64,000 nt of DNA, from assembly GCF_018861005.1 (NCBI RefSeq), contig NZ_JAHKQL010000015.1, positions 1-64,000 of the forward strand, given 5' to 3'. The notes under the pieces were generated by a model that was not told the DNA's origin, made no database searches, and saw nothing but the letters and a program-made list of their open reading frames with translations. The position numbers and the translations under genes were made by a program. Below, in pieces: positions 44,638 to 53,137 of the stretch. The first letter of the stretch is position 1, and each line of letters begins with the position of its first letter. The stretch is from Polaribacter vadi (GTDB taxonomy: Bacteria; Bacteroidota; Bacteroidia; Flavobacteriales; Flavobacteriaceae).

Positions 44638-45045
44638 TTAATTTATTTGTGTATTCCAACCTTCTAAATTTAAAATAATGTCAGAATAACCTTCTTTTAA
44701 ATTAGAAATATCAAAGGTGTATTCTTGCTCAAAAAAAGCCAAACAAGCTTCATTGTTATCTAAAGAAAGTTTAATGTTTCTTTGCACTGGGTAAGATTCT
44801 AAAACTATATTAGCATCTATTAAAACAGCTTTCCAAGAATTGCCATCACAACCACTACTGCTAATTTTTAGGGTTAAAAGATTTTCGTTTAAAATTGCTT
44901 CTGTAATAGTATAATTGCTAGTTGTTGTTTTATTATATAGTGAGTTGTTTATGATAACTGATTCATGATCAGTAATTATATCAACATTTTCGTTACAAGA
45001 AATCAATAAAAAAATCATTGTAATTAATATACCAATTTTATTCAT
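44638..45045 (-). CDS. Small lipoprotein, 135 aa, first gene of the ECF cassette
   Basis: Signal MNKIGILITMIFLLISC (Cys17). The mature part is beta-rich and contains CDGNSWKAVLID and a second Cys in NNEACLAFFEQEYTFDI, probably one disulfide. It is the first gene of the six-gene minus-strand run (four lipoproteins, sigma, anti-sigma/barrel). The promoter must lie in 45,046-45,218, shared with the divergent LuxE-like gene. I recognise no family. Confidence 0.62.
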   Translation of the reverse strand: MNKIGILITMIFLLISCNENVDIITDHESVIINNSLYNKTTTSNYTITEAILNENLLTLKISSSGCDGNSWKAVLIDANIVLESYPVQRNIKLSLDNNEACLAFFEQEYTFDISNLKEGYSDIILNLEGWNTQIN

Positions 45046-45218
45046 TTTAAGTTCTTTTTTATAAGATACAAAAAGAGCAAAAAGGTTGCGTTGAATAATA
45101 GTATTTTTGTAAAAAATAATTTTTGTTGATTAATTCTTTTTCAATTTTCCTTTTTTAAAGGATGAAAAAAACAAAGAAAACCAAACAGTAAAAGTGTTGT
45201 GGTAATTTTATAAAGTTT

Positions 45219-46193
45219 ATGAAAGAAAGCATTTTTAATATAAATAACGAACAAGATTTTACAAAAACAACCATGGCAGTTTTTAAACATCAGTTTAAGA
45301 ACAATAAAGTGTATCGTTCTTTTTGTGATTTAATAAATAAACATCCTTCTGATGTTACTAAAATAGAAGAAATTCCTTTTTTGCCAATTCAGTTTTTTAA
45401 ATCAAGAGAAATACTTTCATCCAAAGAAAAAATTGAAGAGATTTTTACAAGTTCTGGAACAACAGGCAGTATTACAAGCAAGCATTTTGTAACCGATATT
45501 AACCTTTATAAAGAAAGTTATTTAAAAGGATTTGCACATTTTTACGGCAATATAGAAGATTACGTAGTTTTGGCTTTATTGCCAAATTATTTAGAGAGAA
45601 AAGGGTCTTCTTTGGTTTTTATGGTTGATGATTTAATTCGAAAAACCAATAATATAGAAAGCGGATTTTATTTAAATAATTTAGATGAATTAGCCAATAA
45701 ACTCATCAATTTAGATAAAAAAGGCCAAAAAGTTTTACTTATAGGTGTCTCTTTTGCTTTATTAGATTTGATTGAGAAACATCAATTTAAGTTAAAAAAT
45801 ACCATAATAATGGAAACAGGTGGTATGAAAGGCATAAGAAAAGAATTGATTAGAAATGAGTTGCATCAAATACTTTCTGATGGTTTTGGAGTTAATGAAA
45901 TTCATTCTGAATATGGAATGACAGAATTACTAAGTCAAGGGTATTCTAAAGGAAATGGAGTTTTTGAAACACCCAATTGGATGAAAATTTTAACCAGAGA
46001 TACTGAAGATGCTTTAACCATTCAAGAACAAGGAAAAACTGGTGGGATTAATGTAATTGATTTAGCAAACTACAATTCTTGTTCATTTATTGCTACTCAA
46101 GATTTAGGGAAAGTATTTGAAAACAAAACTTTTGAAATTATAGGGCGCTTTGATAATTCTGATATTAGAGGTTGTAATTTGATGGTTTTGTAA
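45219..46193 (+). CDS. LuxE-like acyl-protein synthetase / acyltransferase
   Basis: The 324-aa protein belongs to the ANL (adenylate-forming) type LuxE group. It has IFTSSGTTGSITSKH (about 81-95) as the ATP-binding P-loop-like motif, EYGMTELLSQGYS in the middle, and a C-terminal part with IGRFDNSDIRGCNLMVL. It would activate a fatty acid or other carboxylate. No luciferase genes are near, so the role is not light production. Related genes occur widely in Bacteroidota in surface polysaccharide or lipid contexts. It is followed closely by mscL. Confidence 0.82.
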   Translation: MKESIFNINNEQDFTKTTMAVFKHQFKNNKVYRSFCDLINKHPSDVTKIEEIPFLPIQFFKSREILSSKEKIEEIFTSSGTTGSITSKHFVTDINLYKESYLKGFAHFYGNIEDYVVLALLPNYLERKGSSLVFMVDDLIRKTNNIESGFYLNNLDELANKLINLDKKGQKVLLIGVSFALLDLIEKHQFKLKNTIIMETGGMKGIRKELIRNELHQILSDGFGVNEIHSEYGMTELLSQGYSKGNGVFETPNWMKILTRDTEDALTIQEQGKTGGINVIDLANYNSCSFIATQDLGKVFENKTFEIIGRFDNSDIRGCNLMVL

Positions 46194-46217
46194 AGAATAA
46201 AAATAAAAAATTTAATT

Positions 46218-46670
46218 ATGAAGTTTAAGTTATTACAAGAGTTTAAAGATTTTGCTGTAAAAGGTAATATGATTGATATTGCTATTGGTGTTATAATTGG
46301 TACTGCATTTAATAAAGTTGTAAATGTTTTAGTAAAAGAGGTTTTAATGCCACCATTAACATTAATGACAGATGGCGCAAATTGGGAGAATAAAAAGATT
46401 ATTTTAAGAGAAGCTATTGTAGCTGATGGCAAATCTAAAATTGAAGAAATAGCTATTGGTTATGGTAAATTAATAGAAGCTGGTGTAGATTTTTTAGTAA
46501 TTGCAATTACTGTTTTTTTAGTGGTAAAAGTTATGAATAGTATGAAACAAAAAGCAGACGACCCAAAAAATAAAACAGTGGCTACCCCAAAAAATATTGA
46601 GTTAATGAATAAGACCAATGAACTTTTAGAAAAACAGAATGCCTTTTTAATGAAGCTTTTAGATAAATAA
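46218..46670 (+). CDS. mscL: Large-conductance mechanosensitive channel MscL
   Basis: MscL opens when membrane tension rises and protects the cell from bursting after osmotic downshock. The 150-aa protein has the N-terminal amphipathic helix and first membrane helix (EFKDFAVKGNMIDIAIGVIIGTAFNKVV, about 7-34), a loop of about 40 residues, the second membrane helix (FLVIAITVFLVVKVMN, about 93-108) and a charged C-terminal bundle helix (TNELLEKQNAFLMKLL). It begins 24 bases after the LuxE-like gene. Confidence 0.95.
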   Translation: MKFKLLQEFKDFAVKGNMIDIAIGVIIGTAFNKVVNVLVKEVLMPPLTLMTDGANWENKKIILREAIVADGKSKIEEIAIGYGKLIEAGVDFLVIAITVFLVVKVMNSMKQKADDPKNKTVATPKNIELMNKTNELLEKQNAFLMKLLDK

Positions 46671-46722
46671 TTTTTTTTGTAATTATTATAAATTTTATCG
46701 ACCAAAAAGAAAACAAAACTCG

Positions 46723-47163
46723 ATGAAACCTATAATTACTATTTTATTTTTAACGATTTCAATTTCAATTTTTAGCCAAGAATATAATCTAAAAAAAGGA
46801 TATGTTGCAGAAGGTTATGATGTGGTTGCTTACTTTAGTAATAAAGCTGTAGAAGGCGATAAAAAGTTTACAACTGAGTTTGATGACGTAAAATTTAAGT
46901 TTTCATCTAAAGAAAATTTAGAAATTTTCAAAAAAAACCCAAAAAAATATGTCCCTGCTTATGGAGGGTATTGTGCTTATGCTGTGGGGGTTAAGTCTAG
47001 TAGGGTAAGTGTAGATCCTGAAACTTTTGAAATAAGAGATAAAAAATTGTACCTGTTCTACAATTCTTGGGGAACAAATACGTTAGAGTTATGGAAAGAC
47101 GAAGGAGCTGACGATTTAAAGAAGAAAGCAGATGCCAATTGGCAAAAAATAAAATATAATTAA
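46723..47163 (+). CDS. Secreted YHS-domain protein
   Basis: The 146-aa protein has a signal peptide (MKPIITILFLTISISIFSQ) and a YHS-like domain: VAEGYDVVAYFSNKAVEGDKKF, FKFSSKENLEIFKKNPKKYVPAYGGYCAYAV. Related proteins are linked to metal handling, and YHS domains often bind copper or other metals. The Cys in GGYCAYAV and nearby Tyr residues are candidates. It is a single gene ending at a convergent terminator. Confidence 0.85.
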   Translation: MKPIITILFLTISISIFSQEYNLKKGYVAEGYDVVAYFSNKAVEGDKKFTTEFDDVKFKFSSKENLEIFKKNPKKYVPAYGGYCAYAVGVKSSRVSVDPETFEIRDKKLYLFYNSWGTNTLELWKDEGADDLKKKADANWQKIKYN

Positions 47164-47211
47164 TAACCAGTGCAGACTTAGGGGACATTTTTTTGCCTGT
47201 GTTATTTAGAA

Positions 47212-47236
47212 AGAGGGTTGATTTTATCAACCCTCT
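47212..47236. terminator. Bidirectional terminator between convergent genes
   Basis: AGAGGGTTGAT (47,212-47,222) pairs perfectly with ATCAACCCTCT (47,226-47,236) around a 3-base loop. It separates the plus-strand YHS gene from the minus-strand MbnP gene. The T-tracts are short. Confidence 0.7.
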
Positions 47237-47263
47237 GTTTATTTACAAAAGTTTCGTTTTTAA

Positions 47264-48019
47264 TTACTGAATTACACTACCCAAAGAAAAAACTGTTTTT
47301 CCATTAGCGTTCATTAATTTCTGAGCATCAAAATTGGGCATTAAAACTGTATTTAGTTCGTTTAAATTCCAAGTATTAGGGTTTTTAAACCATTCAGAAA
47401 TATCCATTTTAATTTCTATGGTAGCACTATTTGTAATTACTATGTTGCCCAAATCAACTTCAAAAGAAGTGTCTTCGAATACTAAATTATTAGAGTCAGA
47501 CATGTCTATAGCTCTAATTGTATGGTAATTAAAATTTGCATCAGCATTATTTGTGTCTTTGTATTTACCATCAAACTGCATAAAATGATAACCACCACCC
47601 ATCATTCCTGGTACATTAAAAGTAACAGAATTTAAATCTTGATAAACACCATCTATATTATCTTCATCAGTAAAACCAAAAGTAAATTTTAGTGATTTTG
47701 TACCTGGTGTAATTTCATTAAATTCGATTTCAAAACCAGAATCTTCACCAATATTTATAAGTTGATAGTCTTTAGTATTATCATCTAAAGTGATGTTAGA
47801 AACCAAATATCTTAACCTTTCTATACTGATAGATTCTCCATTTTCAGTAGTAAATTTAAACTCATTAAAATCTTCGGAAGTAAGAGCTGTACCTGCCCAA
47901 TTATGAGTGAATTTTAAAGTAACATTTGTGCTCTCTGGAAAAACACAACAATCTATTTCGTTTTTACAAGAAGTAAATAAAAATATTGTTAAAAAAACTA
48001 AGCTTATATATTTTTTCAT
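47264..48019 (-). CDS. MbnP family lipoprotein
   Basis: The 251-aa lipoprotein (FLFTSC, Cys18) has a beta-sandwich with VTLKFTHNWAGTAL, SIERLRYLVSNITL, GYHFMQFDGKYKD and YHTIRAIDMSD. These match the MbnP family, some members of which work with MbnH-type di-haem proteins on copper or tryptophan-derived sites. No mbnH-like gene is adjacent. The gene overlaps the preceding repeat protein by four bases (ATGA), so the two are co-translated. Confidence 0.75.
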   Translation of the reverse strand: MKKYISLVFLTIFLFTSCKNEIDCCVFPESTNVTLKFTHNWAGTALTSEDFNEFKFTTENGESISIERLRYLVSNITLDDNTKDYQLINIGEDSGFEIEFNEITPGTKSLKFTFGFTDEDNIDGVYQDLNSVTFNVPGMMGGGYHFMQFDGKYKDTNNADANFNYHTIRAIDMSDSNNLVFEDTSFEVDLGNIVITNSATIEIKMDISEWFKNPNTWNLNELNTVLMPNFDAQKLMNANGKTVFSLGSVIQ

Positions 48020-49338
48020 TTTTCTGTTTTTATAATTAATGCATCAGAGAAACCTTTATTTTCGGGAATATCTTGGTCTGAACTAGAACTCTCCCCAACT
48101 GCAATTATAGATTGATTATTTAATTCAATAGCATCAAAAAGGAAATCATTTTCTGTACCACCAAAAAACTTTTGCCAGATTAAATTACCAGAATTATCAA
48201 CCTTTAAAAGCCAAGCATCACTTTGCCCAAAATTTGTAAAATCGTTGTCTGAGCTTCTAGAATAACCAGCAATTAAAAAGTCATCATCTTGTGTTTTAGA
48301 TATTGAACGAGCAACATCAAAACTAGTTCCTCCAAAAGTTTTCTCCCAAATTAGAGTTCCATCCGTAGAAATTTTAAGCATCCACAAATCTGCTGCACCA
48401 TTGTTAAAACTTACATTATTGTCTGAGCTTCTGGTATCACCAACAATTATAAAATTACAATCGTTTGTGGCTGTTATCCCTCTTGGTTCTTCAATTTCTG
48501 AACCTCCAAAATTTTTCTCCCAAATTAGAGTTCCATCAGCAGAAATTTTTAAAATCCAAAAATCGTAAGTGCCTAAATTGTTAGAAATATTAAAATCGTC
48601 ACTGTCTGAAGAAGCTGCAATTATATAGCTATTATCTGTAGTTTCTACAACTCCAAAAGGTGTATCTGTAAAAGACCCACCAAAATATTTACTCCATTCT
48701 AAATTACCAGAATTGTCTGTTTTTATAGCCCAAACATCACCACCTGCATGTTTTTGAGCGGTTTTGGCATTGCCTTCTCCATTAGATGCTGTAACATCTA
48801 AAACGCCTGTTATTAAAAAGCCATCATCTGAAGTTTGTAGTAAAGTTGTACCAGTATCAGCACCAATAAAACCAAAGCTTTTTTCCCAAGTAATGTTGCC
48901 ATCAGTAGAAATTTTTAAGAGCCAAAAATCTTGTGCACCTGCATTATTTGCAACAACAAAATCGGCACTTTTGCTGTAACCAAAAAGCGCAAAACCACCA
49001 TCGTTTGTAGCAATTAGATCTGCACCTCTATCATCATCAGAACCTCCAAAGGTTTTTTGCCAAAGCAAATTATCATCCGAAGAAAATTTCATTACCCAAA
49101 AATCGAAACTCTCGTCAGTTTTTGTTTCAATATCTAAATCGTTGCTTTGTGTATAACCTAAAATTGCATAACCACCATCTGAAGTAGCTACAACAGAATT
49201 AAAAACATCGTTTTTAGTACCGCCAAAAGTTTTTACAAAGTTTGGGATACCTTCATATAAAGTTGGTAAATTTTCAATTTGTTTTTTAGTACAGCAAACA
49301 AATAGTAGCAGTATTGCAGTAAAACAAATTTTTTTCAT
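48016..49338 (-). CDS. Beta-propeller-like repeat lipoprotein, 440 aa
   Basis: After a lipoprotein signal (LLLFVCC) the protein consists of about seven to eight repeats of about 50-55 residues with the pattern W-x-K-x-FGG-[ST]-x-x-D, then a central DGG-[YF]-x-[IL]-x-G-Y-[ST]-x-S-x-D and [FW]-x-[LV]-K-[IV]-[SD]. This looks like a beta-propeller of the delta-60 or PQQ-like type, probably a surface structural or binding protein. No catalytic residues are evident. The ATGA overlap with the MbnP gene makes a two-gene unit. Confidence 0.78.
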   Translation of the reverse strand: MKKICFTAILLLFVCCTKKQIENLPTLYEGIPNFVKTFGGTKNDVFNSVVATSDGGYAILGYTQSNDLDIETKTDESFDFWVMKFSSDDNLLWQKTFGGSDDDRGADLIATNDGGFALFGYSKSADFVVANNAGAQDFWLLKISTDGNITWEKSFGFIGADTGTTLLQTSDDGFLITGVLDVTASNGEGNAKTAQKHAGGDVWAIKTDNSGNLEWSKYFGGSFTDTPFGVVETTDNSYIIAASSDSDDFNISNNLGTYDFWILKISADGTLIWEKNFGGSEIEEPRGITATNDCNFIIVGDTRSSDNNVSFNNGAADLWMLKISTDGTLIWEKTFGGTSFDVARSISKTQDDDFLIAGYSRSSDNDFTNFGQSDAWLLKVDNSGNLIWQKFFGGTENDFLFDAIELNNQSIIAVGESSSSDQDIPENKGFSDALIIKTEK

Positions 49339-49374
49339 TTCTTGGATGATGTTTTTAATTTTGAGAGTAGTTTT

Positions 49375-50811
49375 TTAATTAACTACCAATTTTGTGGTGT
49401 AATCATCATTAATTTTAACAAAGTAAATTCCTTTATTAATATTGCCAATATTTAGTTCGTATTGAGTGCTATTTATGTTGTTTTCTTCCGCTATTTTTTG
49501 CCCAACTAAAGAGTAAACTTTAATGTTTTTAATAGATTCACTATTTAAGGATTTAATAGTTGTTTTGTTTGATGTTGGATTAGGAAACATAGAAAACCCC
49601 AATTCTAAATTCTGATTTTCTAAGCTTAATGTTCCACTTTTTCTGATGACAAAAAATCCATTGTCAATATCACTCACAATAATATTTCCGCTCGGGAAAT
49701 AAGGATAAACATTCCAAGCCCCATTAAAAGCAGTGTTGTTGTTATCTGGATACGTATCAAAATAGCCAACTTCTGTAATTGTTTTGTTTTCGATATCAGA
49801 AATATCTAACATTCTAACTCCTGCAGTATAACTTGCTTGATAATAAATGTTGTTTTTTACATATCCATTATGGTCTATTGCAGCAGCATCACTATAATAA
49901 TCGAAATGATGTAAAGGGTTATCTAAATCTGTAAAATCGAAAATTACAGTTTTGGTGTTGTTTCCAACTCGAATTTCATCAAGTTCATCACCTAAAATAA
50001 AATATTTTAAATCTTCTGTAAACCAACCTTGGTGCGCATATCTTACATCTGTATAAGTAATTGTAGAAATGATTTTAGGCGCTGTTTTGTCTGTAACATC
50101 TGCAATTACTACTTCATTTTCGTTACTACCAATTAAAATTTCTTTGCCTGTATAATCTAAATCAGGTCCATTATAGGTAATAACTTGTGCATCATGAGCA
50201 TAACCACCTTCTCCAAAACCACCTTCTAAAATTGGGTTGGTTGGATTTTGAATATTGATAAAAATAGGACCACCTTTGTAAGTAGAGCTTCTACTTGCAC
50301 CTACGATATAAGCATAACCACTTTCTTCGTTAATTACAATATTATGAGCTGTACCAAATTCTGTAAAATGAGTATCAGCCAAAAATACTTCAGGAGAATT
50401 TGTTACATTTCTTAGTCTTGTTAAATCGAAAACTTGCATACCATGATTACTGGCTTCGCTCACAATAAAAGCGTGATTGTTGTATACTTTTACATCTCTC
50501 CAAGAACTATTTACAGTGCTTGTTGCTAAAGTTCCTAAAATTATTGGCGATAATGGATCTGTAATATCTATAAAAGTGACACCTTTGGTTGTGCCCATTA
50601 AAGCATATTCACTTTGTGTATCTGGGTCTGTCCATCCCCAACTGTCATTGCCTTCTGCTCCAGAACCTGCAATTTCAGTAATAGAAAAATGAGAAAGTAA
50701 ATCGTAATCATTACAAGGATAATTACCTGAAAATCCGTTTGTACAAGGTATTTGAGAAAATGCAATTTGAGATAAAAAAAGGAGGATAAATGTAGTTTTT
50801 TTCATTGCCAA
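49375..50811 (-). CDS. Choice-of-anchor B family protein with type IX sorting domain
   Basis: The 478-aa protein has a signal peptide ending IAFSQ, a propeller-like body with LVIP repeat-type blades (GTTKGVTFIDITDPLSPIILGTL, SNHGMQVFDLTRL, GVRMLDISDI), and a C-terminal type IX secretion tail (GFSMFPNPTSNKTTIKS, ending KGIYFVKINDDYTTKLVVN). It would be exported by the Sec system, sent across the outer membrane by the type IX system and attached to the surface. It connects directly with the sprE gene in this window. Confidence 0.85.
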   Translation of the reverse strand: MAMKKTTFILLFLSQIAFSQIPCTNGFSGNYPCNDYDLLSHFSITEIAGSGAEGNDSWGWTDPDTQSEYALMGTTKGVTFIDITDPLSPIILGTLATSTVNSSWRDVKVYNNHAFIVSEASNHGMQVFDLTRLRNVTNSPEVFLADTHFTEFGTAHNIVINEESGYAYIVGASRSSTYKGGPIFINIQNPTNPILEGGFGEGGYAHDAQVITYNGPDLDYTGKEILIGSNENEVVIADVTDKTAPKIISTITYTDVRYAHQGWFTEDLKYFILGDELDEIRVGNNTKTVIFDFTDLDNPLHHFDYYSDAAAIDHNGYVKNNIYYQASYTAGVRMLDISDIENKTITEVGYFDTYPDNNNTAFNGAWNVYPYFPSGNIIVSDIDNGFFVIRKSGTLSLENQNLELGFSMFPNPTSNKTTIKSLNSESIKNIKVYSLVGQKIAEENNINSTQYELNIGNINKGIYFVKINDDYTTKLVVN

Positions 50812-50898
50812 AAGAGATTTATATCAAAAATACATTATAAATTGAAATATTATTCATTTTCTCTGTTAAACTAATTCTCTCAATTTTTAGAATGTACC

Positions 50899-50906
50899 TA
50901 TCTTTG
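50899..50906 (+). promoter_or_regulatory. -7 box directly before thiL (possible leaderless transcript)
   Basis: TATCTTTG matches TAnnTTTG exactly and ends only four bases before the thiL ATG. In Bacteroidota transcription usually starts a few bases after this box, so the mRNA may begin at or just before the start codon. No clear TTTG is visible upstream. Confidence 0.5.
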
Positions 50907-50910
50907 CAAT

Positions 50911-51960
50911 ATGTTAGAAGACAAAAATCAACAAAAAACATCTTTAGCTGAACTTGGTGAGTTTGGTTTAATTAATCATATTACAAAATATTTTAAAGTT
51001 GAAAATGCATCAACCTTAAAAGCAATTGGAGATGATGCAGCAGTTTTAGATGCTTCAGAAAAGCAAACTTTAGTAACCACAGATTTATTAATTGAAGGTG
51101 TACATTTCGATTTAAGTTATATGCCTTTAAAGCATTTAGGTTATAAAGCTGTAATGGTTAATTTATCTGATGTATATGCAATGAATGGATCTGCAGAGCA
51201 AATTACAGTTTCTATTGCTGTTTCTAATCGTTTTCCTTTAGAAGCTATAGAAGAATTGTATGCTGGTATTCAGTTGGCTTGTGATACGTATAAAGTTGAT
51301 TTAATTGGTGGAGATACTACATCATCTACCAAAGGAATTTTAATTTCTGTAACAGCCATAGGTAAAGCAGAAAAAGAAGATGTTGTTTATAGAAGTGGCG
51401 CAAAAGAAACCGATTTAATTGTGGTTTCTGGTGATTTAGGTGCAGCTTATTTAGGATTACAAGTTTTAGAAAGAGAAAAACAAGTTTTTAAAGTAGATCC
51501 AAATAATCAGCCAGATTTAGATAATTATACGTATTTAATCGAGCGTCAATTAAAGCCAGAAGCTCGTAAAGATATTGCTGGTTTGTTAAAAGAATTGGAG
51601 GTAAAACCAACTGCTATGATTGATATTTCTGATGGACTTTCTTCAGAACTTTTTCATATTTGTACACAAAGTAAAGTAGGTTGTAAAATTTATGAAGATA
51701 AATTGCCTTTAGATCCGCAAGTTATTTCTACTTGCGAAGAATTTGAGTTAGATTCTACAATGGTTGCTTTAAGTGGAGGTGAAGATTATGAACTTTTATT
51801 TACAGTGCCAATTGCTGATTTTGATAAAGTAAAAGCAAATCCTAATTTTTCTATTATTGGTCACGTAACTGCAGAAAACCAAGGTTTACAATTAATTACG
51901 AGAGCAAGTCAAGAAATTGAGTTGAAAGCGCAAGGTTGGAATGGTTTAAAAGAAGGCTAA
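50911..51960 (+). CDS. thiL: Thiamine-monophosphate kinase
   Basis: ThiL phosphorylates thiamine monophosphate to the active cofactor thiamine diphosphate. The 349-aa protein has LGEFGLINHIT near the N-terminus, the metal-binding KAIGDDAAVLD, then TTDLLIEGVHFD, LSDVYAMNG, LIGGDTT and the C-terminal MIDISDGLSSEL and LSGGEDYELLF motifs of the PurM-like fold. All are intact. The MFS transporter gene starts seven bases after its stop, though a functional link to thiamine is not shown. Confidence 0.93.
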   Translation: MLEDKNQQKTSLAELGEFGLINHITKYFKVENASTLKAIGDDAAVLDASEKQTLVTTDLLIEGVHFDLSYMPLKHLGYKAVMVNLSDVYAMNGSAEQITVSIAVSNRFPLEAIEELYAGIQLACDTYKVDLIGGDTTSSTKGILISVTAIGKAEKEDVVYRSGAKETDLIVVSGDLGAAYLGLQVLEREKQVFKVDPNNQPDLDNYTYLIERQLKPEARKDIAGLLKELEVKPTAMIDISDGLSSELFHICTQSKVGCKIYEDKLPLDPQVISTCEEFELDSTMVALSGGEDYELLFTVPIADFDKVKANPNFSIIGHVTAENQGLQLITRASQEIELKAQGWNGLKEG

Positions 51961-51967
51961 TTTTTTA

Positions 51968-53128
51968 ATGAAATCTTTACGATTAATACTATCTAACTTA
52001 ATTTTTTTGGCACCTTCTTGGGTTTTCTCTTCCATTAACATTTTAATAGGAACCTGGATTTTATATATACCTTTTATAAAAACTAAATTCCAATTAAATG
52101 ATGCTGAGATTGGTTTCGCACTTTTTTTTACAGCTTTAGGCTTGTTAATAGCCATACCTTTTATTCCGAAAATTAATAGAAAAGTAGGTTTAGGAAAATC
52201 GACAAAAACAGGAATTATATTATTAGCTCTTGCTTTTAATTTACCATTATTAGCATCTAATTATATACTGCTTTGTGCCTCACTATTAACTGTTGGTTTG
52301 TGTTCTGCATTTACAGATGTTTCTTTAAATGCCTTAACAGCAACCATAGAAAAACGAGAAAATGAAAATTTTATGTCTGCTGCACACGGTTTTTTTAGTT
52401 TGGGTGGTTTTATTGGTGCTTCTGTAGGTAGCTTGTATATAAGTCAGTTTTCTAACCCGCATTTGCATATGCTTAGCATTTCTGTACTTGTAATTGTATC
52501 TAATTTGTATTTATCTAAAAGCTATAAAAATGTTCAAGTTGATGTAATAAAAACTCAGCCTCAAAAACAATCTTTTTATAAAAATATTAAACCACTTATT
52601 ATACTATCTATTATTGCATTTATTGTATTATTTAATGAAGGTGCAGTAGAACATTGGAGTAATTTATTTTTGTTTGATGTAATACAGGTCTCTGAAAGTA
52701 AAGCAGGTTTAGGTTTTATTGTTTTTTCTTTAATGATGACTATTGGGCGATTTTTAGGTGATGGTTTTAGTACTAAACTAGGTTCTTTAAAAACCATACT
52801 TTTAGGAACTTTACTAGCCTTTTTTGCTTATTTACTCATTATAGTTTCACAATTATATGTAACAGTTATCGGCTTTGGTTTTTTAGGATTAGGTTTATCA
52901 GTAATAATACCAGAAATTTATAGAGTTGCAGGTAAAACCAAAGAATTGGAAACCTCTTTTGCAATATCTATAGTATCAGGAATTGGTTTTGTTGGTTTTT
53001 TAGTTGGCCCAGTTATTCTTGGTGCAATTTCTAATTGGAGTAACTTAGTTACAAGTTATATTTTTTTAGGAATATTGATGATAATTGCCTCTTTTTTAAC
53101 TTTGTTCGTATTAAAAAAGAAGCCATAA
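51968..53128 (+). CDS. MFS transporter
   Basis: The 386-aa protein has about twelve membrane helices with the MFS loop signature between helices 2 and 3 (PKINRKVGLGKSTKTG) and a matching loop in the second half (GRFLGDGFSTKLGS). Similar proteins in Bacteroidota are of the FucP- or YfkF-like type with unknown cargo. Co-transcription with thiL is likely from the short gap. Its stop faces the convergent TonB-type receptor gene. Confidence 0.85.
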   Translation: MKSLRLILSNLIFLAPSWVFSSINILIGTWILYIPFIKTKFQLNDAEIGFALFFTALGLLIAIPFIPKINRKVGLGKSTKTGIILLALAFNLPLLASNYILLCASLLTVGLCSAFTDVSLNALTATIEKRENENFMSAAHGFFSLGGFIGASVGSLYISQFSNPHLHMLSISVLVIVSNLYLSKSYKNVQVDVIKTQPQKQSFYKNIKPLIILSIIAFIVLFNEGAVEHWSNLFLFDVIQVSESKAGLGFIVFSLMMTIGRFLGDGFSTKLGSLKTILLGTLLAFFAYLLIIVSQLYVTVIGFGFLGLGLSVIIPEIYRVAGKTKELETSFAISIVSGIGFVGFLVGPVILGAISNWSNLVTSYIFLGILMIIASFLTLFVLKKKP

Positions 53129-53137
53129 ATTATCCTA

